From: G963692885 sp964657395
GTDB lineage: Bacteria; Acidobacteriota; Terriglobia; Terriglobales; Acidobacteriaceae
NCBI GenBank assembly: GCA_964657395.1
Contig: CAZZUX010000074.1
Span: 1 to 19,035 of the forward strand
DNA length: 19,035 bases
Direction of reading: 5' to 3'
The position numbers were made by a program, and so were the translations under genes. The notes under the pieces are model-generated. The model did no database searches. It worked only from the letters and a program-made list of their open reading frames with translations, and had not been told where the DNA came from. Below, piece by piece: positions 7,514 to 14,652 of the stretch. Each line of letters starts with the position of its first letter. Positions within the stretch are counted from its first letter, which is position 1.

Positions 7514-8452
7514 ATGATGTCCATCCTCAAAATACTTCGTGTCATCGCTGATCCGAACCGGTTGCGCATCCTGTTACTGCTTGATCGCGAGGAACTTTCC
7601 GTCGCAGAACTGCAGGAAAGCCTGGGCATGGGCCAGAGCACCATCTCCACGCACCTGGCGCAGTTGAAGCAGGCGGGGCTGGTGAACGATCGACGAACCG
7701 GCAAGAGCAGTCTTTATCGGCTGACCGTCCCGGAAGATGAGTCTGAGAGTGGACTCCTGCCTAGGCTCCTGGTGGAGACACGGCGGGAGATTGCCGAGGC
7801 AGCCACGGATGAAGCCGCCATGCGACTGGTGCTGAAGAAGCGGCAGGACCGGATGCGCACCTTTTTTGACAGCGTGGCTGGCCGCCTTGGCATGGATTAT
7901 GCGCCTGGAAAATCCTGGAAGGGTCTGGCCGAAGCACTGCTGAAGCTGCTGCCGCCCATGGTCATAGCCGATCTGGGAGCGGGGGAAGGCGCGTTTGCGC
8001 TGCTGCTGGCGCAGCGTGCGTTGCGCGTGATTGCTGTGGATACCTCGGCGCGGATGATTGAAGTCGGCCGGGAGCAGGCACTGCGGCAGGGCATCCTGAA
8101 TGTCGAATACCGCCAAGGCGATATGGAGGACGTGCCGATCGAGGACGGGACAGTAGACCTGGTGTTCTTCTCGCAGTCCCTGCATCATGCGCTGCATCCG
8201 GAGCGTGCAATGAGTGAGGCGATGCGCATTCTGCGGGACGGTGGGCGCGTGGTGATCCTGGACCTGGTAAAGCACCGGTTTGAGGAGGCACGGGAGATGT
8301 ACGCGGATGAGCGGCTTGGCTTCAGCGAATCCGAACTGGGTGCCATGATGGAGGCGGCCGGCTTTGCCGATGTGCAGACTTCTGTCGTCCACAAGGAATC
8401 GGCTGCGCCGTTCTTCCAGACCCTGCTGGTGCTGGGCCAGAAACCGGTCTGA
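7514..8452 (+). CDS. ArsR-family HTH / SAM-dependent methyltransferase fusion regulator (SahR-like)
   Basis: 312 residues. Residues ~1-70 are an ArsR winged helix: ILKILRVIADPNRLRILLLL, ELSVAELQESLGMGQSTIS as the helix-turn-helix, THLAQLKQAGLV and GKSSLYRL. No ArsR cysteine metal-binding motif is seen in the recognition helix. Residues ~148-300 are a class I methyltransferase fold with motif I DLGAGEG at 153-159, the acidic ribose contact VDTSARMIEV, GDMEDVPIEDGTVDLV and QSLHH. This is the layout of SahR, which senses S-adenosylhomocysteine with the methyltransferase-like domain. The location next to divergent ahcY, with a palindrome between, supports that role. A genuine methyltransferase activity is not excluded because motif I is intact. 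Two adjacent ATGs (7514 and 7517) lack a clear Shine-Dalgarno, so a leaderless mRNA is possible. Confidence 0.93.
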   Translation: MMSILKILRVIADPNRLRILLLLDREELSVAELQESLGMGQSTISTHLAQLKQAGLVNDRRTGKSSLYRLTVPEDESESGLLPRLLVETRREIAEAATDEAAMRLVLKKRQDRMRTFFDSVAGRLGMDYAPGKSWKGLAEALLKLLPPMVIADLGAGEGAFALLLAQRALRVIAVDTSARMIEVGREQALRQGILNVEYRQGDMEDVPIEDGTVDLVFFSQSLHHALHPERAMSEAMRILRDGGRVVILDLVKHRFEEAREMYADERLGFSESELGAMMEAAGFADVQTSVVHKESAAPFFQTLLVLGQKPV

Positions 8453-8474
8453 ATCGATGAGCGTCTAAAGTGAA

Positions 8475-8502
8475 AACGCCACCCAATGCTCCGGGTGGCG
8501 TT
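8475..8502 (-). terminator. Hairpin terminator between convergent genes
   Basis: A perfect 10-bp stem, AACGCCACCC (8475-8484) with GGGTGGCGTT (8493-8502), and an 8-nt loop. It lies between the convergent SahR-like gene and the YeaQ/GlsB-like gene. On the minus strand it is followed by TTCACTTT, so it best serves the membrane-protein gene. On the plus strand the downstream bases are G-rich, so termination there would be weaker. Confidence 0.75.
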
Positions 8503-8523
8503 GTGGTGTGGGTGAGGTGTCGG

Positions 8524-8790
8524 TCAGACTGCGCGGTTGCCGGTGATCAGGCGCAGCAGGAAGGTCAGGATGACCGCTCCAAAGATTGCGACGAGAATGC
8601 TGTAAATCAATCCGCCCTGCCCGGCGCCGAAGATGTGGCTCATAAGGAAGCCGCCGATGATGGCGCCTACGATGCCGACGATGATGTCCATCAAAGGGCC
8701 AAAGCCGCTGCCCTTCATGATCTTGCCGGTTAGAAAACCGGCGATCAGTCCAACAATGATCCAGAAGATAATTCCGTGTCCTGCGTCCAT
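8524..8790 (-). CDS. GlsB/YeaQ/YmgE family small membrane protein
   Basis: 88 residues, almost entirely hydrophobic, with three predicted membrane segments (IIFWIIVGLIAGFLTG, IIVGIVGAIIGGFLMS, IYSILVAIFGAVILTFLL). The family hallmarks are visible: the Gly-rich GLIAG..TGKIMKG first loop, then DIIVGIVGAIIGGFL. The family is named transglycosylase-associated but has no proven enzymatic role; members are commonly induced by general stress. The ATG at 8790 has an AGAGGA Shine-Dalgarno ~9 nt upstream. It is monocistronic between the shared terminator and ada. Confidence 0.93.
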   Translation of the reverse strand: MDAGHGIIFWIIVGLIAGFLTGKIMKGSGFGPLMDIIVGIVGAIIGGFLMSHIFGAGQGGLIYSILVAIFGAVILTFLLRLITGNRAV

Positions 8791-8951
8791 AACTTGTCGT
8801 CCTCTTTCGCGTGTTCGCGTGCAAATCTTTCTGCCCGTATTGGGATGCGCAAAAAAGTGGCGTGAATGGTCAGAAGATAAATAACTTGCTGGTTACTCTC
8901 TCCTGTGTCACCAAAAGGCCGAGCAAAGTAGGCCAGGCTACATGGAAAAAC

Positions 8952-10112
8952 TCAGCGTTTCTGGCGCTTCTCGAGCGCCAGGAGAGCCTGCTTCCGCTGG
9001 GTGCCCCAGCGATAGCCGGTGAGACTACCGCCGGTGCCGACGACGCGATGACAGGGAATCAGCAGGGCCACGGGATTGGAAGCACAGGCGCGGGCGACAG
9101 CACGGCTGGCGGTAGGCTGGCCCAGATCGCGAGCTACTTCCAGGTAGGATTTCGTGTTGCCACGCGGGATAGCTGCCAGAGCCTGCCAGACACGCTGTTG
9201 AAAGACTGTTGCGCGGAGGTCAAGAGGCAGGCTGCTGCAGACGGGATGGTCGGTGAGCTGCGACAGTACAGTCTCCACTGCCTGCTGCAGGAGCGAAGTC
9301 TGCCCGGAGCGGGCAGCACTTTTTTCCAGGCTGTCCGCAAACTGGAAGCGCCTGCGCAGCTCAGCCTCGAGAGCTTCCGCTGAATCACCGAGTGTCACTG
9401 AGCAGATGCCGACGCCGGTGGCGGCTACCAGGATGTGGCCGAGGCTGCAGGGTGCAGTGACGAAGACGATCGTCTCCCCTCGACCGCCATCGCGAAAGCG
9501 CGCCGGGGTCATGCCGAGTGTCTGCTGCGCACCGCTATAGAGGCGGCTGCCTGCGGAGTAGCCAGCCTCGTAAAGCGCAGCCGTTATGCTGGCAGGCCGA
9601 GAAGATTCCGATTGATCGGCAACGATCCTGCGGAAGCCGGAAGCCCGCCGGGTCATTTGAAACTGTCGCGGTGTCATACCCAGGAGCTGATGGAATTTTC
9701 GCTGGAGGGTCATAGGCTTCATGCCGGTGAGCTGTCCCAACTGCTCGAGAGTGACGGCGCGATCAAGATGTTGCAACAGATAGTCACATACCTGCTGGAT
9801 GAAGGCAGAATCCTGTTTGCCTGCGGGCGCGAGCGGGCGGCAGCGCAGGCATGGGCGAAAACCCTGCACCAGCGCCTCGGCAGCACTGTTGTAGAACGAG
9901 ACATTCTTAGGTGCGGGCCGCCGGCTGGGACAGGCGGGCCGGCAGAAGATGCCGGTAGTGTTGACCGCGTAGACAAAGCGGGCTTCGGGGTCGCGGGCTA
10001 GAACGCGTGCCCATGCATGCTTCGGGTCCAGCGAACCACTGGCTTTCACCGGTGGAAGCGGCATGTTCTGGCTGCGACTGGCGTGCATGTCGGGTGTGCT
10101 CGAGGAGTTCAT
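8952..10112 (-). CDS. ada: Ada bifunctional DNA-alkylation repair protein and transcriptional regulator
   Basis: 386 residues from the ATG at 10112. Domain 1 is the methylphosphotriester acceptor/zinc module, with Cys57 and Cys61 in FCRPACPSRR and Cys88 and Cys91 in FRPCLRCRP; it aligns closely with E. coli Ada around FVYAVNTTGIFCRP. Domain 2 is an AraC-type helix-turn-helix (LEQLGQLTGMKPMTLQRKFHQLLGMTP, then AALYEAGYSAGSRLY). Domain 3 is an O6-methylguanine methyltransferase with PCHRV (acceptor Cys354) and the upstream FQQRVWQALAAIPRG. All four zinc/acceptor cysteines and the alkyl-acceptor cysteine are intact, so both repair and adaptive-response activation are expected. The frame stays open to a GTG at 10178, but that codon lies inside a 19-bp dyad and would add a 22-residue unconserved extension; the true start is uncertain. 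No alkA or alkB lies nearby. Confidence 0.96.
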   Translation of the reverse strand: MNSSSTPDMHASRSQNMPLPPVKASGSLDPKHAWARVLARDPEARFVYAVNTTGIFCRPACPSRRPAPKNVSFYNSAAEALVQGFRPCLRCRPLAPAGKQDSAFIQQVCDYLLQHLDRAVTLEQLGQLTGMKPMTLQRKFHQLLGMTPRQFQMTRRASGFRRIVADQSESSRPASITAALYEAGYSAGSRLYSGAQQTLGMTPARFRDGGRGETIVFVTAPCSLGHILVAATGVGICSVTLGDSAEALEAELRRRFQFADSLEKSAARSGQTSLLQQAVETVLSQLTDHPVCSSLPLDLRATVFQQRVWQALAAIPRGNTKSYLEVARDLGQPTASRAVARACASNPVALLIPCHRVVGTGGSLTGYRWGTQRKQALLALEKRQKR

Positions 10113-10159
10113 GCCTTCATGATCGTACCGTCGACCGCACTCGGCTATCCGGAAGCTGC

Positions 10160-10178
10160 GTGCAAATTCATTTTGCAC
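10160..10178. promoter_or_regulatory. 19-bp dyad upstream of ada, candidate operator
   Basis: GTGCAAA (10160-10166) and TTTGCAC (10172-10178) form a perfect 7-bp inverted repeat with a 5-bp spacer, 48 bp upstream of the preferred ada ATG. On the minus strand it contains AAT, six bases, then GCA, which resembles the AAT-N6-GCAA Ada box of E. coli with one base changed. Ada autoregulation is therefore plausible but unproven. A site for another repressor is the alternative. Confidence 0.55.
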
Positions 10179-10241
10179 TTGATTCGCGACCGGGTATCAC
10201 ATTCGAAACGGAAAATTCTTCACCAGTTCGGTACAAGATCG

Positions 10242-10286
10242 GGGGATGCCATTTTGGTCCGGTATACCCCGCCTAGTGGCATCCTC
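10242..10286. promoter_or_regulatory. Nested dyad between ada and the 93-residue ORF
   Basis: GGATGCCA (10244-10251) and TGGCATCC (10277-10284) are perfect 8-bp inverted repeats, extendable by a G/T wobble and a G-C pair. At their centre (offset by half a base) sits the 8-bp palindrome GGTATACC (10261-10268). Two concentric symmetries suggest a regulatory protein-binding region or a cruciform/RNA structure. It lies ~55 bp before the 93-residue ORF and ~130 bp before ada. No T-run follows, so a terminator is unlikely. Confidence 0.5.
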
Positions 10287-10321
10287 TTAGCCCTCCGTTG
10301 TATGGGTGTGTACTCAAACAC

Positions 10322-10338
10322 GTGACAATAATCGTCAC
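10322..10338. promoter_or_regulatory. Short dyad abutting the start of the 93-residue ORF
   Basis: GTGAC (10322-10326) and GTCAC (10334-10338) flank the AT-rich spacer AATAATC and end 3 nt before the ATG at 10342. It occupies the place of a Shine-Dalgarno, which is absent. It resembles a Crp/Fnr-type site but has a wider spacing than TGTGA-N6-TCACA, so the binder is unknown. Confidence 0.4.
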
Positions 10339-10341
10339 ATT

Positions 10342-10623
10342 ATGAGAGTCAATCTGTTCGCAAACGTCGCCACCAGTCAGTCACCGGAATCGGGCCCTTC
10401 GCCGGTGATGCTCACCATTAAGCCAGCGTGCGGCCTTCCGGGAACTTACGAGTACAAGACGGACAGTGCTGCGCTGCTCAACATGCTCCATCGCCGAACG
10501 GATCTGAACGGGTCTGTACTGAGCCAGTTTCGCAAGAACCTGATGAGTTCGAACACGGTTCGCCTGCTGGGCGTCGACATCAAGGACCAGGCGCTGGAAG
10601 AGATCGGCTACTTTATCGATTAG
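10342..10623 (+). CDS. Small protein of unknown function (93 residues)
   Basis: I do not recognise a family. The start MRVNLFANVATSQ at 10342 is preferred; a GTG at 10306 would add 12 unlikely residues encoded through a dyad. The N-terminal ~22 residues are Ser/Pro-rich (SQSPESGPSP). The body has a short beta-like stretch (VMLTIKP) with a single cysteine (C30), GTYEYKTDSAALLNML, a basic segment (HRRTDLN, QFRKNLM) and an acidic end (IKDQALEEIGYFID). There is no signal peptide or membrane segment. No Shine-Dalgarno precedes the ATG, so leaderless translation is possible. Codon use looks normal for the region and no overlapping real gene competes. It is 149 bp ahead of, and on the same strand as, the JmjC-like gene; a functional link is only suggested by proximity. 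Confidence 0.6.
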   Translation: MRVNLFANVATSQSPESGPSPVMLTIKPACGLPGTYEYKTDSAALLNMLHRRTDLNGSVLSQFRKNLMSSNTVRLLGVDIKDQALEEIGYFID

Positions 10624-10696
10624 CGGGGACCGGCCGGCGTGGCCGCCGACCGCGGGTTGACCTATGGATTCACCAAAGTACCCAAAGGTCATTCCC

Positions 10697-10722
10697 GCCG
10701 GGCTTCCTGTTGCCGGCTTTTT
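10697..10722 (+). terminator. Weak candidate terminator after the 93-residue ORF
   Basis: GCCGG (10697-10701) and CCGGC (10713-10717) form a 5-bp stem with an 11-nt loop, directly followed by TTTTTC. The stem is short for a strong terminator, so partial read-through into the JmjC-like gene is possible. Confidence 0.35.
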
Positions 10723-10772
10723 CATAGCGAGTCGCATCAGCCGCCTGCTAATGTGGTGCTCGAGGCCAACCT

Positions 10773-11774
10773 ATGACATCGCCCTCGCTTGTTGACCTGG
10801 AAGCTCATTCGGGAGCGGCTGCCTGGCAGCCAAGTATCCGCTGCGCTCCGGAAGTATTCGAAAAGAACCTGAACCGGCTGCCGTTCGAGGTGGAACATAC
10901 GCTGACGGGGAATCCCCTGTTCGCGGTGCCCAAACTGGTCGAGCTGGCAGTGCAGATCAACAACCGTAAGGATCCGCATCGCCAGTATGGTGATGTTTCC
11001 TGCCTCATAGGCAAGCCGAAGCTGGGCGAGGGTGCGCTCGAGAGTTCCGAGTTCGCACCCTCGGTGCAGGAAGCAATCCAGGGCATTGAGAACTCCGATG
11101 CGTGGCTCATGCTGAACCACATCGAGTATGAGGATGAGTACCGGCCGATTCTTGAAACGACGATCTGTGATGTCCTGCGTCTGACTAGGCGCAACCTGCT
11201 GAGCAAGGTGAAATGGTTTGAAGCGATCCTGTTTGTGACTTCTCCAAATCGGTTGACGCCCTACCATATTGATCGCGAATGCGCGTGGCTGCTCCAGATC
11301 CAGGGCAACAAGGAGATTCACCTGTTCAACCGCGCCGACAAGGACCTGGTGCCGGACCAGGAGCTGGAGCGCTACTGGGCTGCGGACAACCAGGCGGCGA
11401 AGTACAAACCTGAACTTGAGGATCGAGCGATGGTGTTCCAGATGCGTCCCGGCACTGGAGTGCATATCCCGGTCAACACGCCGCACTGGCTGAAGAACGG
11501 GAACAACGTCTCCGTCTCAATGAACGTCAACTTCGTCTTCCACGATTCCGAATGGGGCAACATTCATAAGGCGAACTACCATCTTCGGAAGCGCGGCCTG
11601 GCACCACGGCCGGCCGGGGTGAGTCCACTGGCCGATGCGGCCAAGAGCCAGTTGATGTATGTGGGACAGCGCATGAAGCACCTGGTGCGAGGCACGGAGT
11701 ATGTGCCGGCGCGCGCTAAGGAGCAGAAGGCGCGCATCCGAACGCTGCTTGAAACGCGCAAGAGACCAGGCTGA
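10773..11774 (+). CDS. JmjC/cupin-8-like putative Fe(II)/2-oxoglutarate-dependent oxygenase
   Basis: 333 residues. The double-stranded beta-helix core spans roughly 145-255. The iron triad is visible: His165 and Asp167 in TPYHIDRE, and His238 in HIPVNTPHWLKN. IQGNKEIHLF near 176-185 matches the strand that carries the conserved Lys in cupin-8/JmjC proteins. The N-terminal ~110 residues (PFEVEHTLTGNPLF, NNRKDPHRQYGD) and the basic C-terminal tail (MKHLVRGTEYVPARAKEQKARIR) are not standard JmjC elements. Relatives hydroxylate protein or small-molecule substrates; the substrate here cannot be inferred, and databases often label such proteins cupin-like or jumonji transcription factor without evidence of DNA binding. 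A GAGG Shine-Dalgarno lies 7 nt before the ATG at 10773. The same-strand small ORF upstream is a possible partner. Confidence 0.85.
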   Translation: MTSPSLVDLEAHSGAAAWQPSIRCAPEVFEKNLNRLPFEVEHTLTGNPLFAVPKLVELAVQINNRKDPHRQYGDVSCLIGKPKLGEGALESSEFAPSVQEAIQGIENSDAWLMLNHIEYEDEYRPILETTICDVLRLTRRNLLSKVKWFEAILFVTSPNRLTPYHIDRECAWLLQIQGNKEIHLFNRADKDLVPDQELERYWAADNQAAKYKPELEDRAMVFQMRPGTGVHIPVNTPHWLKNGNNVSVSMNVNFVFHDSEWGNIHKANYHLRKRGLAPRPAGVSPLADAAKSQLMYVGQRMKHLVRGTEYVPARAKEQKARIRTLLETRKRPG

Positions 11775-11833
11775 CCCATCCGGATGGGCTCCAGAGTCTC
11801 GCGGTTTGAGCAGGCGTCGAGGCTGCCCGGATA

Positions 11834-12196
11834 TCAGAAGCGACTTACGGAAACGTCTGTAACCTGCGAGCATTCCGGCACGTGATCGAGATGCGGAGCC
11901 GGCTCGGCGAATGAGACGACCGTATAGGGATGGATCTGTTCGTCCGTTTCGCGGCGGAAGACAATGCGGCTCTTGTACTTGCGATGATCGCGATCGTCGC
12001 GATTGCGGTATTCGATTTCGCAGGTCGTGGCTTCCGCGGCTCTCCAGCGATACTCAACGTGCTTGATGCCAGTCGCCTGATTCCACTCGGAGTAATCCTG
12101 CGCGTAAACTGCCGGCGTCAGGATCAGCAATGTCAGGAGGCTGCCGCAGAGTGGTATGGCGGCATGTTTGGCCGTCTTCGGGCGCCTTTGCTTCAT
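11834..12196 (-). CDS. Small exported protein of unknown function
   Basis: 120 residues from the ATG at 12196, which has an AGG-type Shine-Dalgarno 7 nt upstream; the in-frame GTG at 12208 has none at good spacing. A signal peptide is clear: MKQRRPKTAK, a hydrophobic core (LCGSLLTLLILTPAV) and a likely cleavage at VYA|Q after residue 32. The mature ~88 residues are charged and probably beta-rich (GIKHVEYRWRAAE, CEIEYRNRDDRD, KYKSRIVFRRE), with two cysteines (C59 and C109) that could form a disulfide in the periplasm. No known domain is recognised. It lies 155 bp downstream of the P450 gene on the same strand; no shared function is evident. Confidence 0.75.
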   Translation of the reverse strand: MKQRRPKTAKHAAIPLCGSLLTLLILTPAVYAQDYSEWNQATGIKHVEYRWRAAEATTCEIEYRNRDDRDHRKYKSRIVFRRETDEQIHPYTVVSFAEPAPHLDHVPECSQVTDVSVSRF

Positions 12197-12351
12197 CGAT
12201 ATCCTCACCCTTCAACTTAATCTTGCAGATTGGGCCCGGATCTTAGAGCCAAGGTAAATACAGCCGTCTCCACCCGCAAGTGACAGATTCGATTCCCGCG
12301 CAGGTCGATGAAGGGTGACTGTGAAGGCGCAGGAAGTTGTCTGTAACCGGA

Positions 12352-13569
12352 TCAGCCGAGCGTGACAGGCAGCGAACGCAATCCGCGGAACATGATGGTC
12401 GAGATGTGGGGCGGGTCGTTGTCTTCCAGCCAGGTAGCGGGGAAGCGGCGGGCGAATTCGCTCAGGACGATCTGTACTTCCATGCGGCCGAGGGCGGAAC
12501 CGATGCAGGTGTGAATGCCATGCCCGAACGCGAGCGAACGCGGACCCGCGCGACGCAGATCCAGCCTTTCCGGATGGGTGTAGCGGCTTTCGTCGTGGTT
12601 GCAGGAGTTGAGAATCAGAATGACTTTATCGCCGGCACGAACCAGGCGTCCGCCCACCTGCGTGTCTTCCAAGGCCACACGGGTGGTGCTGAAGACGGGG
12701 CCGTCGTAGCGAAGGAATTCGGTCGCCGCAGAGGCGTGGATGGATGGATCCGAACCCAGCTGGTGGTACTGCTCAGGATGACGCAGCAGGGCCAGCAACG
12801 AGTTGCCGAGTAGATGGGTGGTGGTGCCATGTCCTGCAGCCAGCAGCAGGATGAGGTTCTGGATGAGGTCTTCCGAATCAAGACGATCCCCACCCTGCTG
12901 CAGGGCAATGAGATCGGACAGCATGTCGTTCCCGGGATTGCTCCTCTTGACCGCGATCAGCCGCACCAGGTAGCGGATGATGGCAAAAATAGCCTGCTGC
13001 GCCTCGTACAGCATGGCCGGAGTCAGCACGGCGCCGCTGATGAGCATGCCGAAAGCAAGAGACCATTCCAGGATCTGGCGGTGATCTTCGCGCGGGATGC
13101 CGAGCATATCGGCGATCACAGAGATGGGCAGGGAGACAGCAATGTCTTCCATGAAGTCAATGCAGCCGCCACTTTGTTCAGCCTCGTCCATCAGGCGGGT
13201 GGCCACCTGGTGGATCTGCGGTCGCAGCATTTCCATGCGAGCAGGGGTGAACGCCTTAGAGAACAGGGAGCGGAGACGCGTGTGGTTTGGCGGATCCTGA
13301 AAAAGCATTTGTCGCCGGAGACCGGCCATGACCGGATGCACGCCGCGGATCTGTTCCTCCTGAGACACGATCCACTGGGCAGAAAACCGTGGACTGGCGA
13401 GGACCGCTGCACTCTCTTCGTACCTGGTGAGAATCCAGCTGCGACCGCGGGGATCTTCGTGGACGGGAGACTCGTGACGCAGCTGCCGCAGGACCGGATA
13501 GGGGTCCGACATCAGCTCGGGTGTTAACAGGTCGTTGAGAGTGAAAGTTTCGATGGCTGCGGCGAACAT
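12352..13569 (-). CDS. Cytochrome P450 (bacterial class I type)
   Basis: 405 residues, the usual length of soluble bacterial P450s. The heme loop FGHGIHTCIGSALGR gives the thiolate Cys355; the I-helix has AGHGTTT at 245-251, where the oxygen-activating Thr is kept but the acidic residue often preceding it is Gly; the K-helix ExxR is EFLR (284-287). DPPNHTRLRSLFSKAFTP near 92-109 is the C-helix heme-propionate region. The N-terminus has no membrane anchor. It resembles CYP107/CYP109-like hydroxylases, whose substrates are varied (fatty acids, terpenoids, polyketides); none can be assigned. No ferredoxin or ferredoxin reductase lies in the window, so electrons must come from partners elsewhere. 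The ATG at 13569 follows a GAGGACC ribosome site. Confidence 0.97.
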   Translation of the reverse strand: MFAAAIETFTLNDLLTPELMSDPYPVLRQLRHESPVHEDPRGRSWILTRYEESAAVLASPRFSAQWIVSQEEQIRGVHPVMAGLRRQMLFQDPPNHTRLRSLFSKAFTPARMEMLRPQIHQVATRLMDEAEQSGGCIDFMEDIAVSLPISVIADMLGIPREDHRQILEWSLAFGMLISGAVLTPAMLYEAQQAIFAIIRYLVRLIAVKRSNPGNDMLSDLIALQQGGDRLDSEDLIQNLILLLAAGHGTTTHLLGNSLLALLRHPEQYHQLGSDPSIHASAATEFLRYDGPVFSTTRVALEDTQVGGRLVRAGDKVILILNSCNHDESRYTHPERLDLRRAGPRSLAFGHGIHTCIGSALGRMEVQIVLSEFARRFPATWLEDNDPPHISTIMFRGLRSLPVTLG

Positions 13570-13733
13570 GAGGTCCTCAACTGGAGACAGCGGTAGGAAC
13601 GGTGTAGCTCAGGCCTGAGGCAGCAAGGATCAGGAACGTTCGCGCAACGGATGGTGCGATTCGATTCTAGAGTCAGGGCGTACCGGGGAGGAATACCGCT
13701 TTACAGGGAGCCCGGTTCCTTTAGATACGTCGA

Positions 13734-13761
13734 GGTTACCTTGCGGTCATAGCTGGTAACC
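13734..13761. promoter_or_regulatory. Inverted repeat between the Crp/Fnr gene and the P450 gene
   Basis: GGTTACC (13734-13740) and GGTAACC (13755-13761) are perfect 7-bp arms with a 14-bp spacer. The element is ~165 bp upstream of the P450 start and ~75 bp downstream of the Crp/Fnr stop. No T-run follows on the minus strand, so an operator is a better reading than a terminator. The rest of the 266-bp interval shows nothing I can assign. Confidence 0.4.
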
Positions 13762-13835
13762 AACTGTAAACCGGCATAGGACGGCTTATGCTCTCGCGAT
13801 GTGTCTGGCAGGTGAACCGGAAGTAGTTTCAATCG

Positions 13836-14549
13836 TCACGCCGTATCTGCAGTGTCGAAGGCTTCGTAATCGGCCAGGTGAGCGCGAATGACGGCATAGC
13901 ATTCGCAGGAGCGTTTTTCCAGGCCTTGTCGATCGACAATCGAGATGACTCCGTAGTTATATTCAATCAGCTTCTCAGCCTTTAGCTGCGCGGCGGCTAT
14001 GGATACGGTAGGTCTTGCGCCTCCCAGCATGTGGGCCAGGAACTCCTGCGACATCTTGAACCGTTCTGCATTGACACGGTCAGCAGTGATCAAGAGCCAG
14101 CGCGCCAGCCTCTGCTCAAAGTTGTGGGTGGCGTTGCAGCCTGCGGACTGGGCCGCCTGCACAAGTTGGGCCTGCACGTAGCGTAGGGTCAACCGCTGGA
14201 ATAAATGATTCCTGTTGAATTCTTCCTGGGCTAATGCCAGCTTGCATTCGTATCCCCAGCCGGCAACCTGGGTGTACACACGGTTCAGGCTGTGCCTGGT
14301 CCCCATAAGCGCCGAGACACCGATGACGGATTCGAAGCCGAACATGCCGACTTCCACCTGGTGTCCATCGGCAAAGGTCGTCGTCATGGAGGCCATGCCT
14401 TCTTCCAGAAAGTAAAGGTTGCCTATCGGCTTGCCGGCATCTTCAATCTCCCGGCCCACTTCAAACTGAACCTGCCCGAGCTGTAACCGCTCGATCAATG
14501 CAGGGCTGAAGCGACTTAGCAGGGTGTTCTTGAACTTGTGGGTTTCCAC
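13836..14549 (-). CDS. Crp/Fnr-family transcriptional regulator
   Basis: 237 residues from a GTG start at 14549, preceded by AAGGA; no ATG occurs before residue 52, so the GTG is needed to keep the sensor domain. Residues ~20-130 form a cyclic-nucleotide-binding-like beta roll (LEEGMASMTTTFADGHQVEVGMFGFESVIG), and a long dimerisation helix follows (RYVQAQLVQAAQSAGCNATHNFEQRLARWLL). The C-terminal winged helix is MSQEFLAHMLGGARPTVSIAAAQLKAEKLI. The Arg/Ser contacts of true cAMP receptors are not evident in the phosphate-binding region, and no Fnr-type N-terminal cysteine cluster exists, so the signal is unknown. The upstream histidine kinase is on the same strand across an assembly gap of unknown size; whether they are linked cannot be told. 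Confidence 0.93.
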   Translation of the reverse strand: METHKFKNTLLSRFSPALIERLQLGQVQFEVGREIEDAGKPIGNLYFLEEGMASMTTTFADGHQVEVGMFGFESVIGVSALMGTRHSLNRVYTQVAGWGYECKLALAQEEFNRNHLFQRLTLRYVQAQLVQAAQSAGCNATHNFEQRLARWLLITADRVNAERFKMSQEFLAHMLGGARPTVSIAAAQLKAEKLIEYNYGVISIVDRQGLEKRSCECYAVIRAHLADYEAFDTADTA

Positions 14550-14628
14550 CAGGGGAGTCCTTGGGCCAGGGATAAGCTGTGGCTTGAGATGCTCGAATCG
14601 CGGCGGCCGTCATGGACGAATGTATATT

Positions 14629-14638
14629 TTCGTACGAA
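14629..14638. promoter_or_regulatory. Palindrome TTCGTACGAA upstream of the Crp/Fnr gene
   Basis: A perfect 10-bp palindrome about 80 bp upstream of the regulator's GTG, next to an AT-rich stretch that could include a promoter -10 element on the minus strand. Its location next to the assembly gap limits interpretation. Autoregulation is possible but unproven. Confidence 0.3.
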
Positions 14639-14652
14639 CTCGAGCGTCTTTC

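Noticed and set aside
7574..8392. 272-residue minus-strand open frame
   Set aside because: Antisense to the SahR-like gene; rich in His, Gln and Arg as expected of a shadow frame, and no family recognised.
8908..8941. Terminator downstream of ada
   Set aside because: Only a 4-bp GGCC/GGCC stem followed by TTTT on the minus strand; too weak to call.
9435..10001. 188-residue plus-strand open frame
   Set aside because: Antisense to ada, which carries all expected motifs.
10322..10338. Canonical Crp-type site before the small ORF
   Set aside because: The half-sites resemble TGTGA/TCACA but the spacing is wider than the Crp consensus; reported only as an unassigned dyad.
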